Assembly (NCBI GenBank): GCA_018699735.1
Contig: JABIRP010000106.1
Location: 1-52,390, forward strand
Reading direction: 5' to 3'
Length of the DNA stretch: 52,390 nt
Source: Rhodospirillaceae bacterium
GTDB lineage: Bacteria > Pseudomonadota > Alphaproteobacteria > Thalassobaculales > Thalassobaculaceae
Part shown: piece by piece, positions 1 to 8,719 of the stretch
How the letters are laid out: each line of letters begins with the position of its first letter
Numbering within the stretch: position 1 is the stretch's first letter
Translations under genes and position numbers: made by a program
Notes under the pieces: model-generated
Databases searched by the model: none
What the model was told of the DNA's origin: nothing
What the model saw: only the letters and a program-made list of their open reading frames with translations

Positions 1-485
1 ATTTCCTTGTCGTCGAGTTGGCCCTCGCGCAGCATGACGCGGAATTTCTGGCGCGTGTCTTTGTTGGCGGTCTCACCGACCAGCACGTCGATCACCCGCT
101 CCTCGGCGGCGATCTCGGCCTTGGCGTTGACCTCCTTGCGCATTTTTTCGCGCACCATGGAGATGGCGATTTCGACCAGATCGCGAATGATCTGCTCGAC
201 GTCACGGCCGACATAACCCACTTCCGTGAACTTTGTCGCCTCGACCTTAATGAAGGGCGCCTCAGCGAGGCGGGCCAGGCGTCGGGCGATCTCGGTCTTG
301 CCGACACCGGTCGGGCCGATCATCAGGATGTTTTTCGGCTGCACCTCCTCGCGGATGCTGTCCGGCAGCTGACGACGGCGCCAGCGATTGCGTAGGGCGA
401 TGGCGACGGCGCGCTTTGCATCGTCCTGGCCGATAATGAAACGGTCGAGCTCAGATACGATCTCGCGAGGGCTGAATGAAGTCAT
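1..485 (-). CDS. hslU: HslU, ATPase subunit of the HslUV protease (N-terminal part, runs off the window)
   Basis: HslU is the AAA+ unfoldase that feeds proteins into the HslV peptidase in the cytoplasm. The visible 161 codons start with ATG at 485 and read [16 protein letters not shown], the usual family N terminus. The Walker A motif GPTGVGKT is at residues 57-64, followed by the family stretch [15 protein letters not shown]. The 3' end lies beyond base 1, so the Walker B and C-terminal parts are not seen. It follows hslV by 15 nt on the same strand, the usual hslVU order, and should share the heat-shock-type promoter found upstream of hslV. Identification is firm. Confidence 0.97.
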   Translation of the reverse strand, partial: MTSFSPREIVSELDRFIIGQDDAKRAVAIALRNRWRRRQLPDSIREEVQPKNILMIGPTGVGKTEIARRLARLAEAPFIKVEATKFTEVGYVGRDVEQIIRDLVEIAISMVREKMRKEVNAKAEIAAEERVIDVLVGETANKDTRQKFRVMLREGQLDDKE

Positions 486-500
486 TGTCGGTCCCGGAAT

Positions 501-1037
501 TTAAAGTGATTCAATGGTGATATTACGATTGGTGTAGATGCAGATATCGGCGGCGATCTCAAGCGCCCGACGCGCGATGTCTTCGGCCGCCATGTCGTCC
601 CGGTCGATCAGGGCGCGAGCGGCTGCGAGCGCGAAAGCGCCGCCAGAGCCGATGCCGATCAGACCGTCCTCTGGATCCAGCACGTCGCCAGTGCCGGACA
701 AAAGCAGGCTGGTCTCGCCATCGGCGACCGCCATCATTGCTTCCAGACGGCGCAAATACCGATCGGTGCGCCAGTCCTTTGCCAACTCCACACAGGCCCG
801 GGTCAGCTGGCCCGGATGCTTGTCCAGCTTCTCTTCCAGACGCTCGAACAATGTGAAGGCATCAGCGGTGGCACCGGCAAAACCCGCAATCACATCACCG
901 CCGGCCAACCTGCGCACCTTGCGGGCCTGGGCCTTCAAGACCGTGTTGCCAAGCGTCACCTGACCGTCGCCGGCGATCACGACGGTGCCGCCCTTGCGTA
1001 CCGCCAGGATGGTGGTTCCGTGCCATTGCTCCGTCAT
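501..1037 (-). CDS. hslV: HslV, threonine peptidase subunit of HslUV
   Basis: HslV is the proteasome-like threonine peptidase that forms a double hexamer capped by HslU. The 178-residue protein has the family length. Its short propeptide MTEQWHG precedes Thr8 of GTTILAVRK, which becomes the catalytic N-terminal nucleophile after processing. Other family blocks are visible: [27 protein letters not shown] and [16 protein letters not shown]. It is the first gene of the minus-strand hslVU pair and diverges from hisB across about 206 bp. A sigma-32-like promoter sits 47-76 bp upstream of the ATG, so heat-shock control is likely. Confidence 0.97.
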   Translation of the reverse strand: MTEQWHGTTILAVRKGGTVVIAGDGQVTLGNTVLKAQARKVRRLAGGDVIAGFAGATADAFTLFERLEEKLDKHPGQLTRACVELAKDWRTDRYLRRLEAMMAVADGETSLLLSGTGDVLDPEDGLIGIGSGGAFALAAARALIDRDDMAAEDIARRALEIAADICIYTNRNITIESL

Positions 1038-1083
1038 TGCCGGTGCTCTCCTGAACGTTCAAGACTTACGTTGTATCGCAGGC

Positions 1084-1113
1084 ATATGGGGCAGACGCCC
1101 TACCCGGGTCAAG
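1084..1113 (-). promoter_or_regulatory. Candidate heat-shock (RpoH/sigma-32-type) promoter for hslVU
   Basis: Reading the minus strand, CTTGAC (1113-1108) is followed by 16 nt and then CCCCATAT (1091-1084). This fits the known sigma-32 pattern CTTGAA, spacer, CCCCATnT with one mismatch in the -35 element. Transcription would start about 40 nt before the hslV ATG. HslUV is a classical heat-shock operon, which supports the reading. The -35 lies in a direct repeat of CCCGGGTCAA (1103-1112 and 1115-1124), so a second upstream copy of the -35-like TTGACC also exists. Confidence 0.6.
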
Positions 1114-1243
1114 GCCCGGGTCAAAGCGTGCGTCCGGATTGCACCGGGATTGCCCTACTGGACTGGCAACCGACGGCGGTTCCTGTTACAAGCCGGCCAC
1201 CGAATTTCCAGGCCTTCGGGCATTTTGGGCGAGGACCCACGTC

Positions 1244-1888
1244 ATGACCGCAACCCGCAGCAACCCCCGGGGCGCCCCCCGGAGCGCCCCCCGGGGCGCC
1301 AGCGTCAAACGTGACACACGTGAGACCCAGATCACCGCCACCGTGGCCCTCGACGGCACCGGACACTACGAAATCGCCACAGGCATCGGGTTTCTCGATC
1401 ATATGCTGGAGCAACTCTCGCGCCACTCGTTGATCGACATCGAGATCGCCGGTAAGGGCGACCTGCATATTGATTTTCACCACATGACCGAGGATTGCGG
1501 CTACGTCGTCGGCGAGGCGATTGCCACGGCACTCGGCGACAGGCGCGGCATCACGCGTTACGGCTCGGCCTATGTGCCAATGGACGAAACCCTGACCCGG
1601 GTGGCACTGGATCTCTCGAACCGGCCATATCTAGTCTGGAAGGTCGAGATGCCGACACCAAAGCTCGGCGACATGGATACCGAGTTGTTCAAGGAGTTCT
1701 TCCAGGCCTTCGCGCAGTCGGCCGGAATGACCCTGCATGTCGAAACGCTTTATGGCGAAAACACCCATCATATCGTCGAGTCCTGCTTCAAGGGTCTGGC
1801 GCGGTCACTACGGCAAGCGATCACGATTGATCCCAGAGCCGAAAAGGCCGTGCCGTCAACCAAAGGCACGCTGAGCGGGAGCCTTTAA
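1244..1888 (+). CDS. hisB: Imidazoleglycerol-phosphate dehydratase HisB
   Basis: HisB dehydrates imidazole-glycerol phosphate to imidazole-acetol phosphate in histidine synthesis. From ATG 1244 the protein has 214 residues and carries the metal-binding signatures [26 protein letters not shown] and [19 protein letters not shown]. An upstream in-frame start at 1139 would add 35 unconserved residues. ATG 1244 is preferred because GAGG lies about 10 nt upstream and the length then fits the family. The first 20 residues hold an [12 protein letters not shown] repeat encoded by 12-bp GC-only units, a tract ordinary HisB lacks. It is the first gene of the his operon; hisH follows 5 nt after its stop. 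Confidence 0.96.
   Translation: MTATRSNPRGAPRSAPRGASVKRDTRETQITATVALDGTGHYEIATGIGFLDHMLEQLSRHSLIDIEIAGKGDLHIDFHHMTEDCGYVVGEAIATALGDRRGITRYGSAYVPMDETLTRVALDLSNRPYLVWKVEMPTPKLGDMDTELFKEFFQAFAQSAGMTLHVETLYGENTHHIVESCFKGLARSLRQAITIDPRAEKAVPSTKGTLSGSL
1268..1303 (+). repeat. In-frame 12-bp tandem repeat in the hisB 5' end (3 units)
   Basis: Three 12-bp units begin at 1268 (CGGGGCGCCCCC), 1280 (CGGAGCGCCCCC) and 1292 (CGGGGCGCCAGC). They encode RGAP, RSAP and RGAS ahead of the conserved HisB domain. The tract is pure G/C apart from two A residues and is partly self-complementary. Confidence 0.8.
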
Positions 1889-1893
1889 GGCGC

Positions 1894-2550
1894 ATGTCTG
1901 TCGTTATCGTCGATTACGGTTCGGGCAACCTGCGTTCCGCTGCCAAGGCTTTCGAGCGCGCGGCGAGCGAGAGCAGTCTTAATATGCCGATCAAGGTAAC
2001 AGCTGCGCCCAAGGACATAGCCCAGGCGAGCCATGTCGTATTGCCAGGTGTTGGCGCCTATGCCGATTGTCGAGCCGGTCTTGGAGCGATCCCCGGCATG
2101 ATCGAGGCGTTGGCAGAACATGCGATCCAAAAGGCTAGACCGTTTCTTGGCATTTGCGTCGGCATGCAACTGATGGCGGAAGCCGGTTTCGAGCATGGGC
2201 GAACTGACGGTCTGGGATGGATCAAAGGTGAGGTCAGGGCACTTAAGCCAGCGCCAAACCCGGACGGTAGGCCCCTCAAGGTTCCGCACATGGGCTGGAA
2301 TAGACTTGGTTTTCCCCATCCGGGCCATCCCTTATTGGACGCAATGGGTTCTGAGCCTTATGTCTATTTCGTTCACGGCTATCACATGCAGTTGCGAAAT
2401 CCGGACGAAACACTGGCGGAAACCGATTATGGCGGATCGATAACCGCAATGATCGGACGCGATAATCTGGCTGGAACCCAGTTTCACCCGGAGAAAAGCC
2501 AAACAGCGGGACTAAGACTGATCGCCAATTTTCTTGCCTGGCGACCATGA
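1894..2550 (+). CDS. hisH: Imidazole glycerol phosphate synthase, glutaminase subunit HisH
   Basis: HisH hydrolyses glutamine and channels ammonia to HisF. The 218-residue protein is a class I glutamine amidotransferase. The nucleophile Cys88 lies in GICVGMQ, and the other triad members are His198 and Glu200 in QFHPEK. The family motifs VDYGSGNLRSAAKAF and LPGVGAY are also present. Its stop overlaps the ATGA of the next frame at 2547-2550. The partner hisF lies two genes downstream in the same operon. Confidence 0.97.
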   Translation: MSVVIVDYGSGNLRSAAKAFERAASESSLNMPIKVTAAPKDIAQASHVVLPGVGAYADCRAGLGAIPGMIEALAEHAIQKARPFLGICVGMQLMAEAGFEHGRTDGLGWIKGEVRALKPAPNPDGRPLKVPHMGWNRLGFPHPGHPLLDAMGSEPYVYFVHGYHMQLRNPDETLAETDYGGSITAMIGRDNLAGTQFHPEKSQTAGLRLIANFLAWRP

Positions 2551-2564
2551 TCAAGGGAAGTGAC

Positions 2565-3107
2565 ATGGACGGACGAAATGAGACCAACTCACTGGTCGCG
2601 GTCGAGCTCCTCGATGAATTGACGCCCGGGGATCTGAACGATCTTTGCGACGCCGCCGAGGCGGCGATCCTGGCTGGCGGCGGGGTCGGTTGGCTAACGC
2701 CGCCGCCTCGCCAAACGCTTGAAGCGTTCTGGAATGGCGCGCTATTGGTCCCGGAACGCGACTTGTTTGTTGGCCGGTTAGATGGGGTTATCGCCGGATC
2801 CTGCCAAGTCTTGCGCCCGGCGCGCAACAACGAGGCGCAGGGTTTCGCTTGCAATTTGAACACCACTTTCGTGGCCCCTTGGGCGCGCGGGCACGGGTTA
2901 TCACGCCTGCTCGTCGAAGCGGCAGAGGCGCATACCCGCTCGAAAGGGTTTCGCGTTCTCAATCTGGATGTGCGCGAAACACAGGAAGCGGCGATACACC
3001 TGTATGAGGCCCTTGGGTTTCAGCGCTTCGGTAGCCATCCGAGATATGCGTCGGTCGATGGGCAATATGTTACCGGGCATTTTTACTTCAAGAGTTTGAG
3101 GGATTAG
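2565..3107 (+). CDS. GNAT-family N-acetyltransferase inside the his operon
   Basis: This 180-residue protein belongs to the GNAT acetyltransferase fold. The acetyl-CoA loop is visible as [19 protein letters not shown], followed by [21 protein letters not shown], the usual C-terminal half of the domain. The substrate is unknown. ATG 2565 is favoured because AAGGGAAG stands 4 nt before it. A start at 2547 overlapping the hisH stop as ATGA would add six residues (MIKGSD). It lies between hisH and hisA with no promoter visible, so it is almost certainly co-transcribed with histidine biosynthesis, but it is not a standard pathway enzyme. Confidence 0.88.
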   Translation: MDGRNETNSLVAVELLDELTPGDLNDLCDAAEAAILAGGGVGWLTPPPRQTLEAFWNGALLVPERDLFVGRLDGVIAGSCQVLRPARNNEAQGFACNLNTTFVAPWARGHGLSRLLVEAAEAHTRSKGFRVLNLDVRETQEAAIHLYEALGFQRFGSHPRYASVDGQYVTGHFYFKSLRD

Positions 3108-3121
3108 AGAGGGTCGCTTCC

Positions 3122-3856
3122 ATGATCTTGTTTCCAGCAATTGACTTGAAAGACGGTCAATGCGTGCGTCTGTTGCGGGGTGAGATCGGCAGCGCCACGG
3201 TTTATAACGACGACCCGGCCGCCCAGGCGCGTCAGTTTGTCGGTGCCGGATGTGAATGGATTCATGTCGTCGACCTCGATGGCGCGTTCGCGGGCCATTC
3301 TGTCAATGGAGAGGCGGCGCGCGCCGTTTTGAGCGCGGTCGCGGTGCCAGTTCAGCTCGGTGGCGGAGTGCGCGATATGCATGGGGTTGAGTCCTGGCTC
3401 GAAGCGGGGGTCACCCGGGTAATCTTAGGGACTGCGGCGGTGCGTGACCCAGATTTCGTTAAAGCCGCGTGCCGAAATTTTCCAGACCGCATCGTCGTCG
3501 GTATCGATGCCAAAAGCGGCAAGGTGGCGGTCGAGGGTTGGGCTGAGACCAGCGAGCTTGGAGCCATCGAATTGGCGCAAAGGTTCGAGGATTCCGGCGT
3601 CGCCGCAATTGTCTTTACCGATATTGATCGCGACGGGCTCTTGCAAGGTGCCAACGTGGAAGCAACCGCTGCGCTCGCAGAAGCCATTTCGATCCCCGTG
3701 ATAGCATCCGGCGGCGTATCCTCGCTTGACGACTTGCGCGCGCTCAAAGCCCGCCGCGACTCTGGGATCGCCGGTGTAATTTCTGGTACAGCCCTGTATG
3801 ACGGCCGCATGGATCTCATGGATGCCCTGGCGGTTCTGATGGGCATCGACGACTGA
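3122..3856 (+). CDS. hisA: ProFAR isomerase HisA
   Basis: HisA is the (beta-alpha)8-barrel that isomerises ProFAR to PRFAR in histidine synthesis. The 244-residue protein starts [12 protein letters not shown] with the catalytic Asp8. It carries the half-barrel phosphate loops QLGGGVRDM and [13 protein letters not shown], and [12 protein letters not shown] with the second acidic residue. The TGA stop shares one base with the ATG of hisF (TGATG at 3854-3858), so the two are probably translationally coupled. Confidence 0.97.
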   Translation: MILFPAIDLKDGQCVRLLRGEIGSATVYNDDPAAQARQFVGAGCEWIHVVDLDGAFAGHSVNGEAARAVLSAVAVPVQLGGGVRDMHGVESWLEAGVTRVILGTAAVRDPDFVKAACRNFPDRIVVGIDAKSGKVAVEGWAETSELGAIELAQRFEDSGVAAIVFTDIDRDGLLQGANVEATAALAEAISIPVIASGGVSSLDDLRALKARRDSGIAGVISGTALYDGRMDLMDALAVLMGIDD

Positions 3857-4620
3857 TGCTTGGCGTGAGGGTCATTCCCTGCCTCGACGTTAAGGACGGG
3901 AGGGTGGTCAAGGGTGTAAATTTCATCGATCTGGTCGACGCTGGCGACCCGGTTGAGCAGGCGCGGTTATACGATCGCGAGGGCGCCGACGAGCTTTGTT
4001 TCCTGGATATTACCGCCAGCCACGAGAACAGAGACACCATCCTGGATGTGGTATCACGCACGGCCGACCAGTGTTTCATGCCGCTGACGGTCGGCGGTGG
4101 TGTTCGGGTACTCGAGGATATACGCCGGCTTCTGCTTGCCGGAGCCGACAAGATCTCCATCAACACGGCCGCCGTACATCGCCCGGAGTTTGTCGGCGAG
4201 GCGGCCCGTAAATTTGGCAGCCAATGCACAGTCGTTGCGATCGACGCAAAGCAGGTGGCGCCTGATCGCTTTGAAATTTTTACCCATGGCGGCAGAGAGC
4301 CAACCGGGATTGACGCAGTTGCGTGGGCCCAGCGAATGGTATCCTTAGGCGCCGGAGAGCTTCTTTTGACGTCAATGGATCGCGACGGCACCAAATCCGG
4401 CTTTAATCTACCCTTGACCCGGGCTGTATCCGATGCCGTATCGGTACCGGTGATTGCGTCCGGAGGTGTCGGAACACTCGATCATTTGGTTGAAGGAGTT
4501 CGCGATGGCCACGCGTCGGCCGTCCTCGCAGCCTCGATCTTCCATTTCGGCGAATTTACCATCGCCGAAGCGAAACAACACATGGAGGCGGCCGGTCTTC
4601 CGGTCCGTATGACGCCATGA
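3856..4620 (+). CDS. hisF: Imidazole glycerol phosphate synthase, cyclase subunit HisF
   Basis: HisF uses ammonia from HisH to turn PRFAR into imidazole-glycerol phosphate and AICAR. The 254 residues match the family length. The catalytic aspartates are Asp11 (IPCLDVKDG) and Asp130 (VVAIDAK). The phosphate loops TVGGGVR and [13 protein letters not shown] are present. It overlaps hisA by one base and hisE by four (ATGA at 4617-4620). Confidence 0.98.
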   Translation: MLGVRVIPCLDVKDGRVVKGVNFIDLVDAGDPVEQARLYDREGADELCFLDITASHENRDTILDVVSRTADQCFMPLTVGGGVRVLEDIRRLLLAGADKISINTAAVHRPEFVGEAARKFGSQCTVVAIDAKQVAPDRFEIFTHGGREPTGIDAVAWAQRMVSLGAGELLLTSMDRDGTKSGFNLPLTRAVSDAVSVPVIASGGVGTLDHLVEGVRDGHASAVLAASIFHFGEFTIAEAKQHMEAAGLPVRMTP

Positions 4621-4964
4621 GTGACATCTTGCAGGAACTTTTCGACGTGATCGAAAGCCGCCGAGGCGGTGATCCTGATAGCTCACACACTGCCCGGCTT
4701 TTCCACCGTGGCCGGGCCAAGATCGCCCAAAAAGTGGGCGAGGAAGCGACCGAGCTGGTCATAGAGGCCATCCGGAACGAGCGAGCGAAAATTGCGTCGG
4801 AAAGCGCCGATCTGCTGTATCACATGCTGGTCCTTTGGTCAGACGCCGGCGTTCATCCGGACGATGTTTGGCGAGAACTCCAAGGGCGCCAGGGTATCTC
4901 CGGCATCGCCGAGAAGAAGGCGCGAAAACTAGCGAAAAAGGCATTTCGGGAGAGTGGGGAATGA
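4617..4964 (+). CDS. hisE: Phosphoribosyl-ATP pyrophosphatase HisE
   Basis: HisE hydrolyses phosphoribosyl-ATP to phosphoribosyl-AMP, the second step of histidine synthesis. The 115-residue all-alpha protein shows the MazG-like metal motif [13 protein letters not shown] and the second acidic helix [13 protein letters not shown]. hisI, hisG and hisD are not in this window, so the pathway is split between loci. ATGA overlaps join it to hisF upstream and to the HIT gene downstream. Confidence 0.96.
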   Translation: MSDILQELFDVIESRRGGDPDSSHTARLFHRGRAKIAQKVGEEATELVIEAIRNERAKIASESADLLYHMLVLWSDAGVHPDDVWRELQGRQGISGIAEKKARKLAKKAFRESGE

Positions 4965-5332
4965 AGACCTATGATGACAACAACATCTTCGCCAAAATTC
5001 TTCGCGGAGAAATTCCGAACGATACGGTCTATGAAGACGACCACGTGCTCGCTTTCCGCGACATAAATCCCCAGGCGCCGGTTCATGTGCTGGTTATTCC
5101 CAAAGGCGCGTATGTTGATATGACAGACTTCAGCGCCAATGCCAGCGATGCAGAATTGACGGCTTATTTTCGGGCGCTTGCCAAGATTGCCAACCTGCTC
5201 GGGGTTGAGGACGACGGGTACCGTTTGATTTCGAACACCGGCAAAAATGGCGAGCAGGATGTGCCCCATCTGCATGTGCACATTGCTGGCGGTCGACGCC
5301 TCCGTCGTATGCTGCAGCCGTCTGAGGACTAA
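4961..5332 (+). CDS. HIT-family (HINT-like) nucleotide-binding protein
   Basis: This 123-residue protein is a histidine-triad hydrolase of the HinT/PKCI branch, which cleaves purine nucleoside phosphoramidates. The triad HLHVHIAGG follows GEQDVPHL, and the N-terminal NIFAKILRGEIP and AFRDINPQAPVHVLVIPK blocks are typical. The start at 4961 overlaps the hisE stop as ATGA and has GGGAGAGTGGGGA just upstream; a longer in-frame extension back to 4835 lies inside hisE and is rejected. HIT genes commonly end alphaproteobacterial his operons, and this one appears to be the last gene. Confidence 0.95.
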   Translation: MKTYDDNNIFAKILRGEIPNDTVYEDDHVLAFRDINPQAPVHVLVIPKGAYVDMTDFSANASDAELTAYFRALAKIANLLGVEDDGYRLISNTGKNGEQDVPHLHVHIAGGRRLRRMLQPSED

Positions 5333-5697
5333 GGCGGTCCGATTACAGTATGTATTTGTTGATCGGCTAAGCCCAAGTTTTTGACCTTTGAGACTTTGAT
5401 AAATATCCACTCGTGGGGCGCCGGGTCTTATCATAATTCTTATTAATATTATGTTGCTTTGTTAATCCAATCTCTGTTGTTTCCCGTCTCATCCTTTTGA
5501 ATCTCTTGACATAAATCTATTTTGATAAGAAGATTCTAAGTAAGGCCGACGTAAGTACTACATCTAGTTACTGCATGTATTTGTTTCGCAATATGTGTAA
5601 CTGATTCGGGTTTTTACATATTGATTCGTGATTATTCTGACCCGGGAATTTGGCTTGGCTACCTAGTTTGCCAGGCCCTAAAAACTACGAGGCGGGG
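5333..5697. other. AT-rich intergenic region between the his operon and the pentapeptide-repeat gene
   Basis: About 365 bp without a convincing gene. It is much richer in A and T than its surroundings, especially 5430-5640. A TTGACA hexamer at 5506-5511 is the best -35 candidate for the downstream gene, but no good -10 lies at the usual distance (AAGATT at 5530-5535 is 18 nt downstream). I saw no strong terminator hairpin for the his operon. Confidence 0.6.
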
Positions 5698-6954
5698 ATG
5701 ACTGGCGACGACGTATACGATCAGTTTGAATCCATCCTGAAAAAGCACGACGCTTATCTGCGGCGCTTTCCGGGTGGCGAGATCGCGGATCTGAGAAATC
5801 AGGATTTGCGGGGTCTGCATGCGCCGGGTGTGAATTTGCGCCAGGCTTTGCTGGCAGGCAGCAATCTGCAACGCTCGACCCTGTCCGGTTCCGATTTGAC
5901 CGACGCCCAAATGTTGACCGTTCGGCTTGGCAGCGCGGATCTTTCAGGTTGTATTCTTGTTGGCGCCAATTTGCGCGGCGCCTCCTTGGCGAACTGCAAG
6001 ATGATGGCCGCCGATTTAACCAACGCTGATTTGCGACCAATGCGGCTTCGCGACGTTGACCATCAAATCGAGCAGGCCGCCGACCTACAAAACGCAAACC
6101 TCAGCGAGGCCCAGGTTGTTGCCACCGACCTGAGCGGCGCCAACCTGTCGGGGGCGGTTGCTGTCGGTGCGTTGTTTGAGGGCGCCACCATGGAAAACGC
6201 CAACCTGCATCATGCCGACTTTACCAAGAGCATCTTCAAAAACGCCAATATGAACGGTGCCAATTTGCAGGGCGCTAATTTCACCATGGCGACTTTGCGC
6301 GATTGCGACCTCAGCGGCGCAGATTTGCGGTCTTGTAATTTCGACGGCGCTAATCTTGAAGACGCTGACCTTACCGGTTGCCGTATCGCCAGCGGCATGG
6401 AATCCCTCCCTGACGATGTGCGGGATCAGATTTACCAGCACTTCATCTGGATCAGCTCAGGCGGGCGCAAGGGTGACCGCGCCAAGCTCGCTGGACTGGA
6501 TTTGCGCGGGCTGGATTTATCCGGCACCGATCTTTCGGCCGCGGATCTCTCCGGTGCTAATCTTGCTGGGTGCAATCTGAGGCTTTGTTCTTTCCGGTTC
6601 TCAAGCCTGATGGGCGCCAACCTTCAGCAAACCAATCTGACCCGCTGCGATATGCGGGGCACCAATTTGCGGGATGCCGATTTGACCGGTGCCACTTTGA
6701 CTTCGGCCAGACTGTCCCGGATCTCGGTCTTGCGTCCGGGGACGCTTGAGGTTTTGCGTGAGTGGCCAACCGATCTACGCGGTGCCACTCTGGTTGGTGC
6801 TAAATTGCAGAAAGCGGATTTGACTGGCGCATTGGTCGACAAGACCCGGTTCGATCAGGCTGACGTTACTCATGCTTCTTTCGCTGACGTGGCCACTAAG
6901 CTTTGTTCTTTCGAAGACTCGCTCGGCTTCAACGATTCCAACGCAGCTGAGTAA
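5698..6954 (+). CDS. Pentapeptide-repeat protein
   Basis: This 418-residue protein consists mainly of A(D/N)LxX pentapeptide repeats, which fold into a right-handed quadrilateral beta-helix. Two repeat blocks, roughly residues 34-235 and 275-390, are separated by a linker (GMESLPDDVRDQIYQHFIWISSGG). The first about 30 residues (DDVYDQFESILKKHDAYLRRF) look helical. ATG 5698 has GAGG upstream; a TTG at 5650 would add 16 residues. There is no signal peptide, so it is probably cytoplasmic. Some relatives mimic DNA and protect gyrase, but nothing here shows that role. It is convergent with the XRE gene across 15 bp. Confidence 0.93.
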   Translation: MTGDDVYDQFESILKKHDAYLRRFPGGEIADLRNQDLRGLHAPGVNLRQALLAGSNLQRSTLSGSDLTDAQMLTVRLGSADLSGCILVGANLRGASLANCKMMAADLTNADLRPMRLRDVDHQIEQAADLQNANLSEAQVVATDLSGANLSGAVAVGALFEGATMENANLHHADFTKSIFKNANMNGANLQGANFTMATLRDCDLSGADLRSCNFDGANLEDADLTGCRIASGMESLPDDVRDQIYQHFIWISSGGRKGDRAKLAGLDLRGLDLSGTDLSAADLSGANLAGCNLRLCSFRFSSLMGANLQQTNLTRCDMRGTNLRDADLTGATLTSARLSRISVLRPGTLEVLREWPTDLRGATLVGAKLQKADLTGALVDKTRFDQADVTHASFADVATKLCSFEDSLGFNDSNAAE

Positions 6955-6969
6955 TTCGCGCATAGTACA

Positions 6970-7350
6970 TCAGTACTTTGGCCCGGCGTCACTTCCCCCC
7001 AGTTGGGTAAGTTCGGCCAGCATTGCCTCGATGCGAGGATCATCAAGATCGCGAATTTTTTCCGATAAGACGTTGGCCAGTTCTGTCGCTCGTGGGCTGA
7101 GGCCAGCAGTGTCGATTACGATCCGTGGATGTGAGATTTGGGCCAAACGCTTTAGAGCTTCTGCATCATCCCAGATCAAACCGAAATATTGGCAGATTTG
7201 ATGAATGAGCCCGACCGTCGGGCGACCGCGCTTGCCATGCTCCAACGCCGAGAGATAGGCCGGAGAGACATGCAGAGCCTCGGCCATCACTTTCATTGTA
7301 ACCGCTTTGTCGGACCGTAGCTCGCGCATCCGGGCACCAAACGGGGTCAT
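6970..7350 (-). CDS. XRE-family helix-turn-helix transcriptional regulator
   Basis: This 126-residue protein has an N-terminal Cro/CI-type HTH (about residues 5-60: MRELRSDKAVTMKVMAEALHVSPAYLSALEHGKRG). A C-terminal part with LSPRATELANVLSEKIRDLDDPRIEAMLAEL may dimerise. It is the last gene of the minus-strand run and its ATG overlaps the smr stop as ATGA (7347-7350), so it is translationally coupled to smr. Targets cannot be told from sequence. Confidence 0.93.
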   Translation of the reverse strand: MTPFGARMRELRSDKAVTMKVMAEALHVSPAYLSALEHGKRGRPTVGLIHQICQYFGLIWDDAEALKRLAQISHPRIVIDTAGLSPRATELANVLSEKIRDLDDPRIEAMLAELTQLGGSDAGPKY

Positions 7351-8045
7351 TGCCCGGCTCGCTGGCGCCGCAGAAGCACGTATATGGCGCCCGCGCCGCC
7401 ATCGCGTGGCTGTGCCGGTGCATAGGCGAGAACAATGCTACGGTTCGGTCCGTCTTTCAGCCAAGCCGGGGTCATCCGCCGCAACACGCCGGCTTCACTG
7501 TCCCCTCGCCCGCCACCGCCCACATCTCCACGGGCATCTCCACGGGCATCTCCACGGGCATCTCCACGGGTGCTCCCTCTGGCACCCTTGCCGGTGATTA
7601 CCAGAACGCAGCGGCGACCGCCGCGATAGCTGCCCTGAATGAACGCATTCAAAGCGATATGCGCCTCGACCTGGCGCATGCCATGAAGATCCACTCGGCC
7701 CTCGATTGCAATCTGGCCTCGGCGCAACCGGAGCTCGGTCCTGCGATCAAGACCAGGGGTCCGTCCCGGGCCATGATCGTCAAGCGCAGCCGGAAAACTT
7801 GCTGCCTCGCTGGCCAGTTGATGCCGTGTCAGAATTTGCTTTGCTTTGGGCTTGCTGTCCTTGCGGGGTGTCTTGGTGTTTTCCGGGTCTGGCACCGCCA
7901 CGGCGAACTCGACTTCAACCGCTGGCAAACGATTGTTTTTCAGCGGCTTGGCATCAGCAACAACCCGGTCGAACAACGCCATATCCGACCGGTCCAATTC
8001 GGTAAGTCGGGCTGGACGGGTGTGGGTATTTTTTGGCTTCTTCAT
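7347..8045 (-). CDS. Smr/MutS2-domain protein with an RGDA repeat insert
   Basis: This 232-residue protein carries a C-terminal Smr domain, a family linked to DNA or RNA nicking. Visible motifs are VDLHGM (residues 118-123), VLVITGKGAR (147-156), GVLRRMTPAWL (186-196) and GAGAIYVLLRRQR (217-229). The first 110 residues are charged and poorly conserved. A tandem RGDA tract (about 160-174) followed by glycines is inserted between TGKG and GVLRR, in the middle of the domain. Its start shares one base with the lutC stop (8045), and the XRE gene follows by ATGA overlap. Confidence 0.93.
   Translation of the reverse strand: MKKPKNTHTRPARLTELDRSDMALFDRVVADAKPLKNNRLPAVEVEFAVAVPDPENTKTPRKDSKPKAKQILTRHQLASEAASFPAALDDHGPGRTPGLDRRTELRLRRGQIAIEGRVDLHGMRQVEAHIALNAFIQGSYRGGRRCVLVITGKGARGSTRGDARGDARGDARGDVGGGGRGDSEAGVLRRMTPAWLKDGPNRSIVLAYAPAQPRDGGAGAIYVLLRRQRAGQ
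7524..7571 (-). repeat. In-frame 12-bp tandem repeat in the Smr domain (4 units)
   Basis: Plus-strand units ATCTCCACGGGC begin at 7524, 7536, 7548 and 7560; the first three are identical and the fourth differs in its last base. On the coding strand they give repeated GDAR. The near identity of the units suggests recent expansion or ongoing slippage. Confidence 0.9.
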
Positions 8046-8719
8046 CAGCCAACAAGAACCACGTGCAGCCGCCTGGGCCCATGCGCGCCGAGTTGTAATG
8101 TCTGCTCTATGTCGCCGGTGCGCGATGGCCCGGTAATCATATTGACCGTGCGGGGCAAGCGGCCGTCTGCGTCGAGACAGGTCTCGCGCAGACGCGCCCA
8201 GGCCTCTTCGTAGCCGCCAACCACATCGTCACGCCGCAATACGACAATATGGGTGTCAGGCAGGAAATTGACGGTGGTCGGTGCCTGCACGCCGGATCGC
8301 AGGATTAAGGTTCCGGTCTCCGCTACGCCAGCCAGTGCCATCGCCAGACCGACTTCATCCTCCGAAACCGCCGGACCAGACCTGGTTTCGACCTGCGGTA
8401 CGGCGTCCCAGTCCAGTCTGTCAGCAATTTCCTGTGTCTGAACCAACCTTGCAGGCAGGTTCTCGCTCGCCAAATAGCGGGCGATCGCCGCCGGAATCTC
8501 CAGATCCGTCGCTACCTCTTCCAAGGTCGCCGCCGCACCAAGGGTCATTTGGATGAAGTCTTCAACAGCCGCGGCACCTGAAACTTGGCCTCGAGCCGGC
8601 ACAAGATTGGCGATCGGCGCGTTCAGACGCGCGTCCAGTTCCGCCGATTTATCCACATCAAGCCGACCCCTTCCCAAAGAGGCTCGCACACGACCAAGTA
8701 TCGCTTCCCGGGCGCTCAT
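8045..8719 (-). CDS. lutC: Lactate utilization protein LutC (LUD domain)
   Basis: LutC is part of the LutABC iron-sulfur complex that oxidises L-lactate to pyruvate. The 224-residue protein shows the LUD-domain features GLAMALAGVAETGTLIL and LPDTHIVVLRRDDVV, with the C-terminal ITGPSRTGDIEQTLQLGAHGPRRLHVVLV. It is the third gene of lutA-lutB-lutC. Its ATG overlaps the lutB stop (8716-8719) and its stop overlaps the smr start by one base. Confidence 0.95.
   Translation of the reverse strand: MSAREAILGRVRASLGRGRLDVDKSAELDARLNAPIANLVPARGQVSGAAAVEDFIQMTLGAAATLEEVATDLEIPAAIARYLASENLPARLVQTQEIADRLDWDAVPQVETRSGPAVSEDEVGLAMALAGVAETGTLILRSGVQAPTTVNFLPDTHIVVLRRDDVVGGYEEAWARLRETCLDADGRLPRTVNMITGPSRTGDIEQTLQLGAHGPRRLHVVLVG

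Noticed and set aside
2276-2962. 228-codon minus-strand frame opposite hisH and the GNAT gene
   Set aside because: Shadow of two real genes; basic, low-complexity translation.
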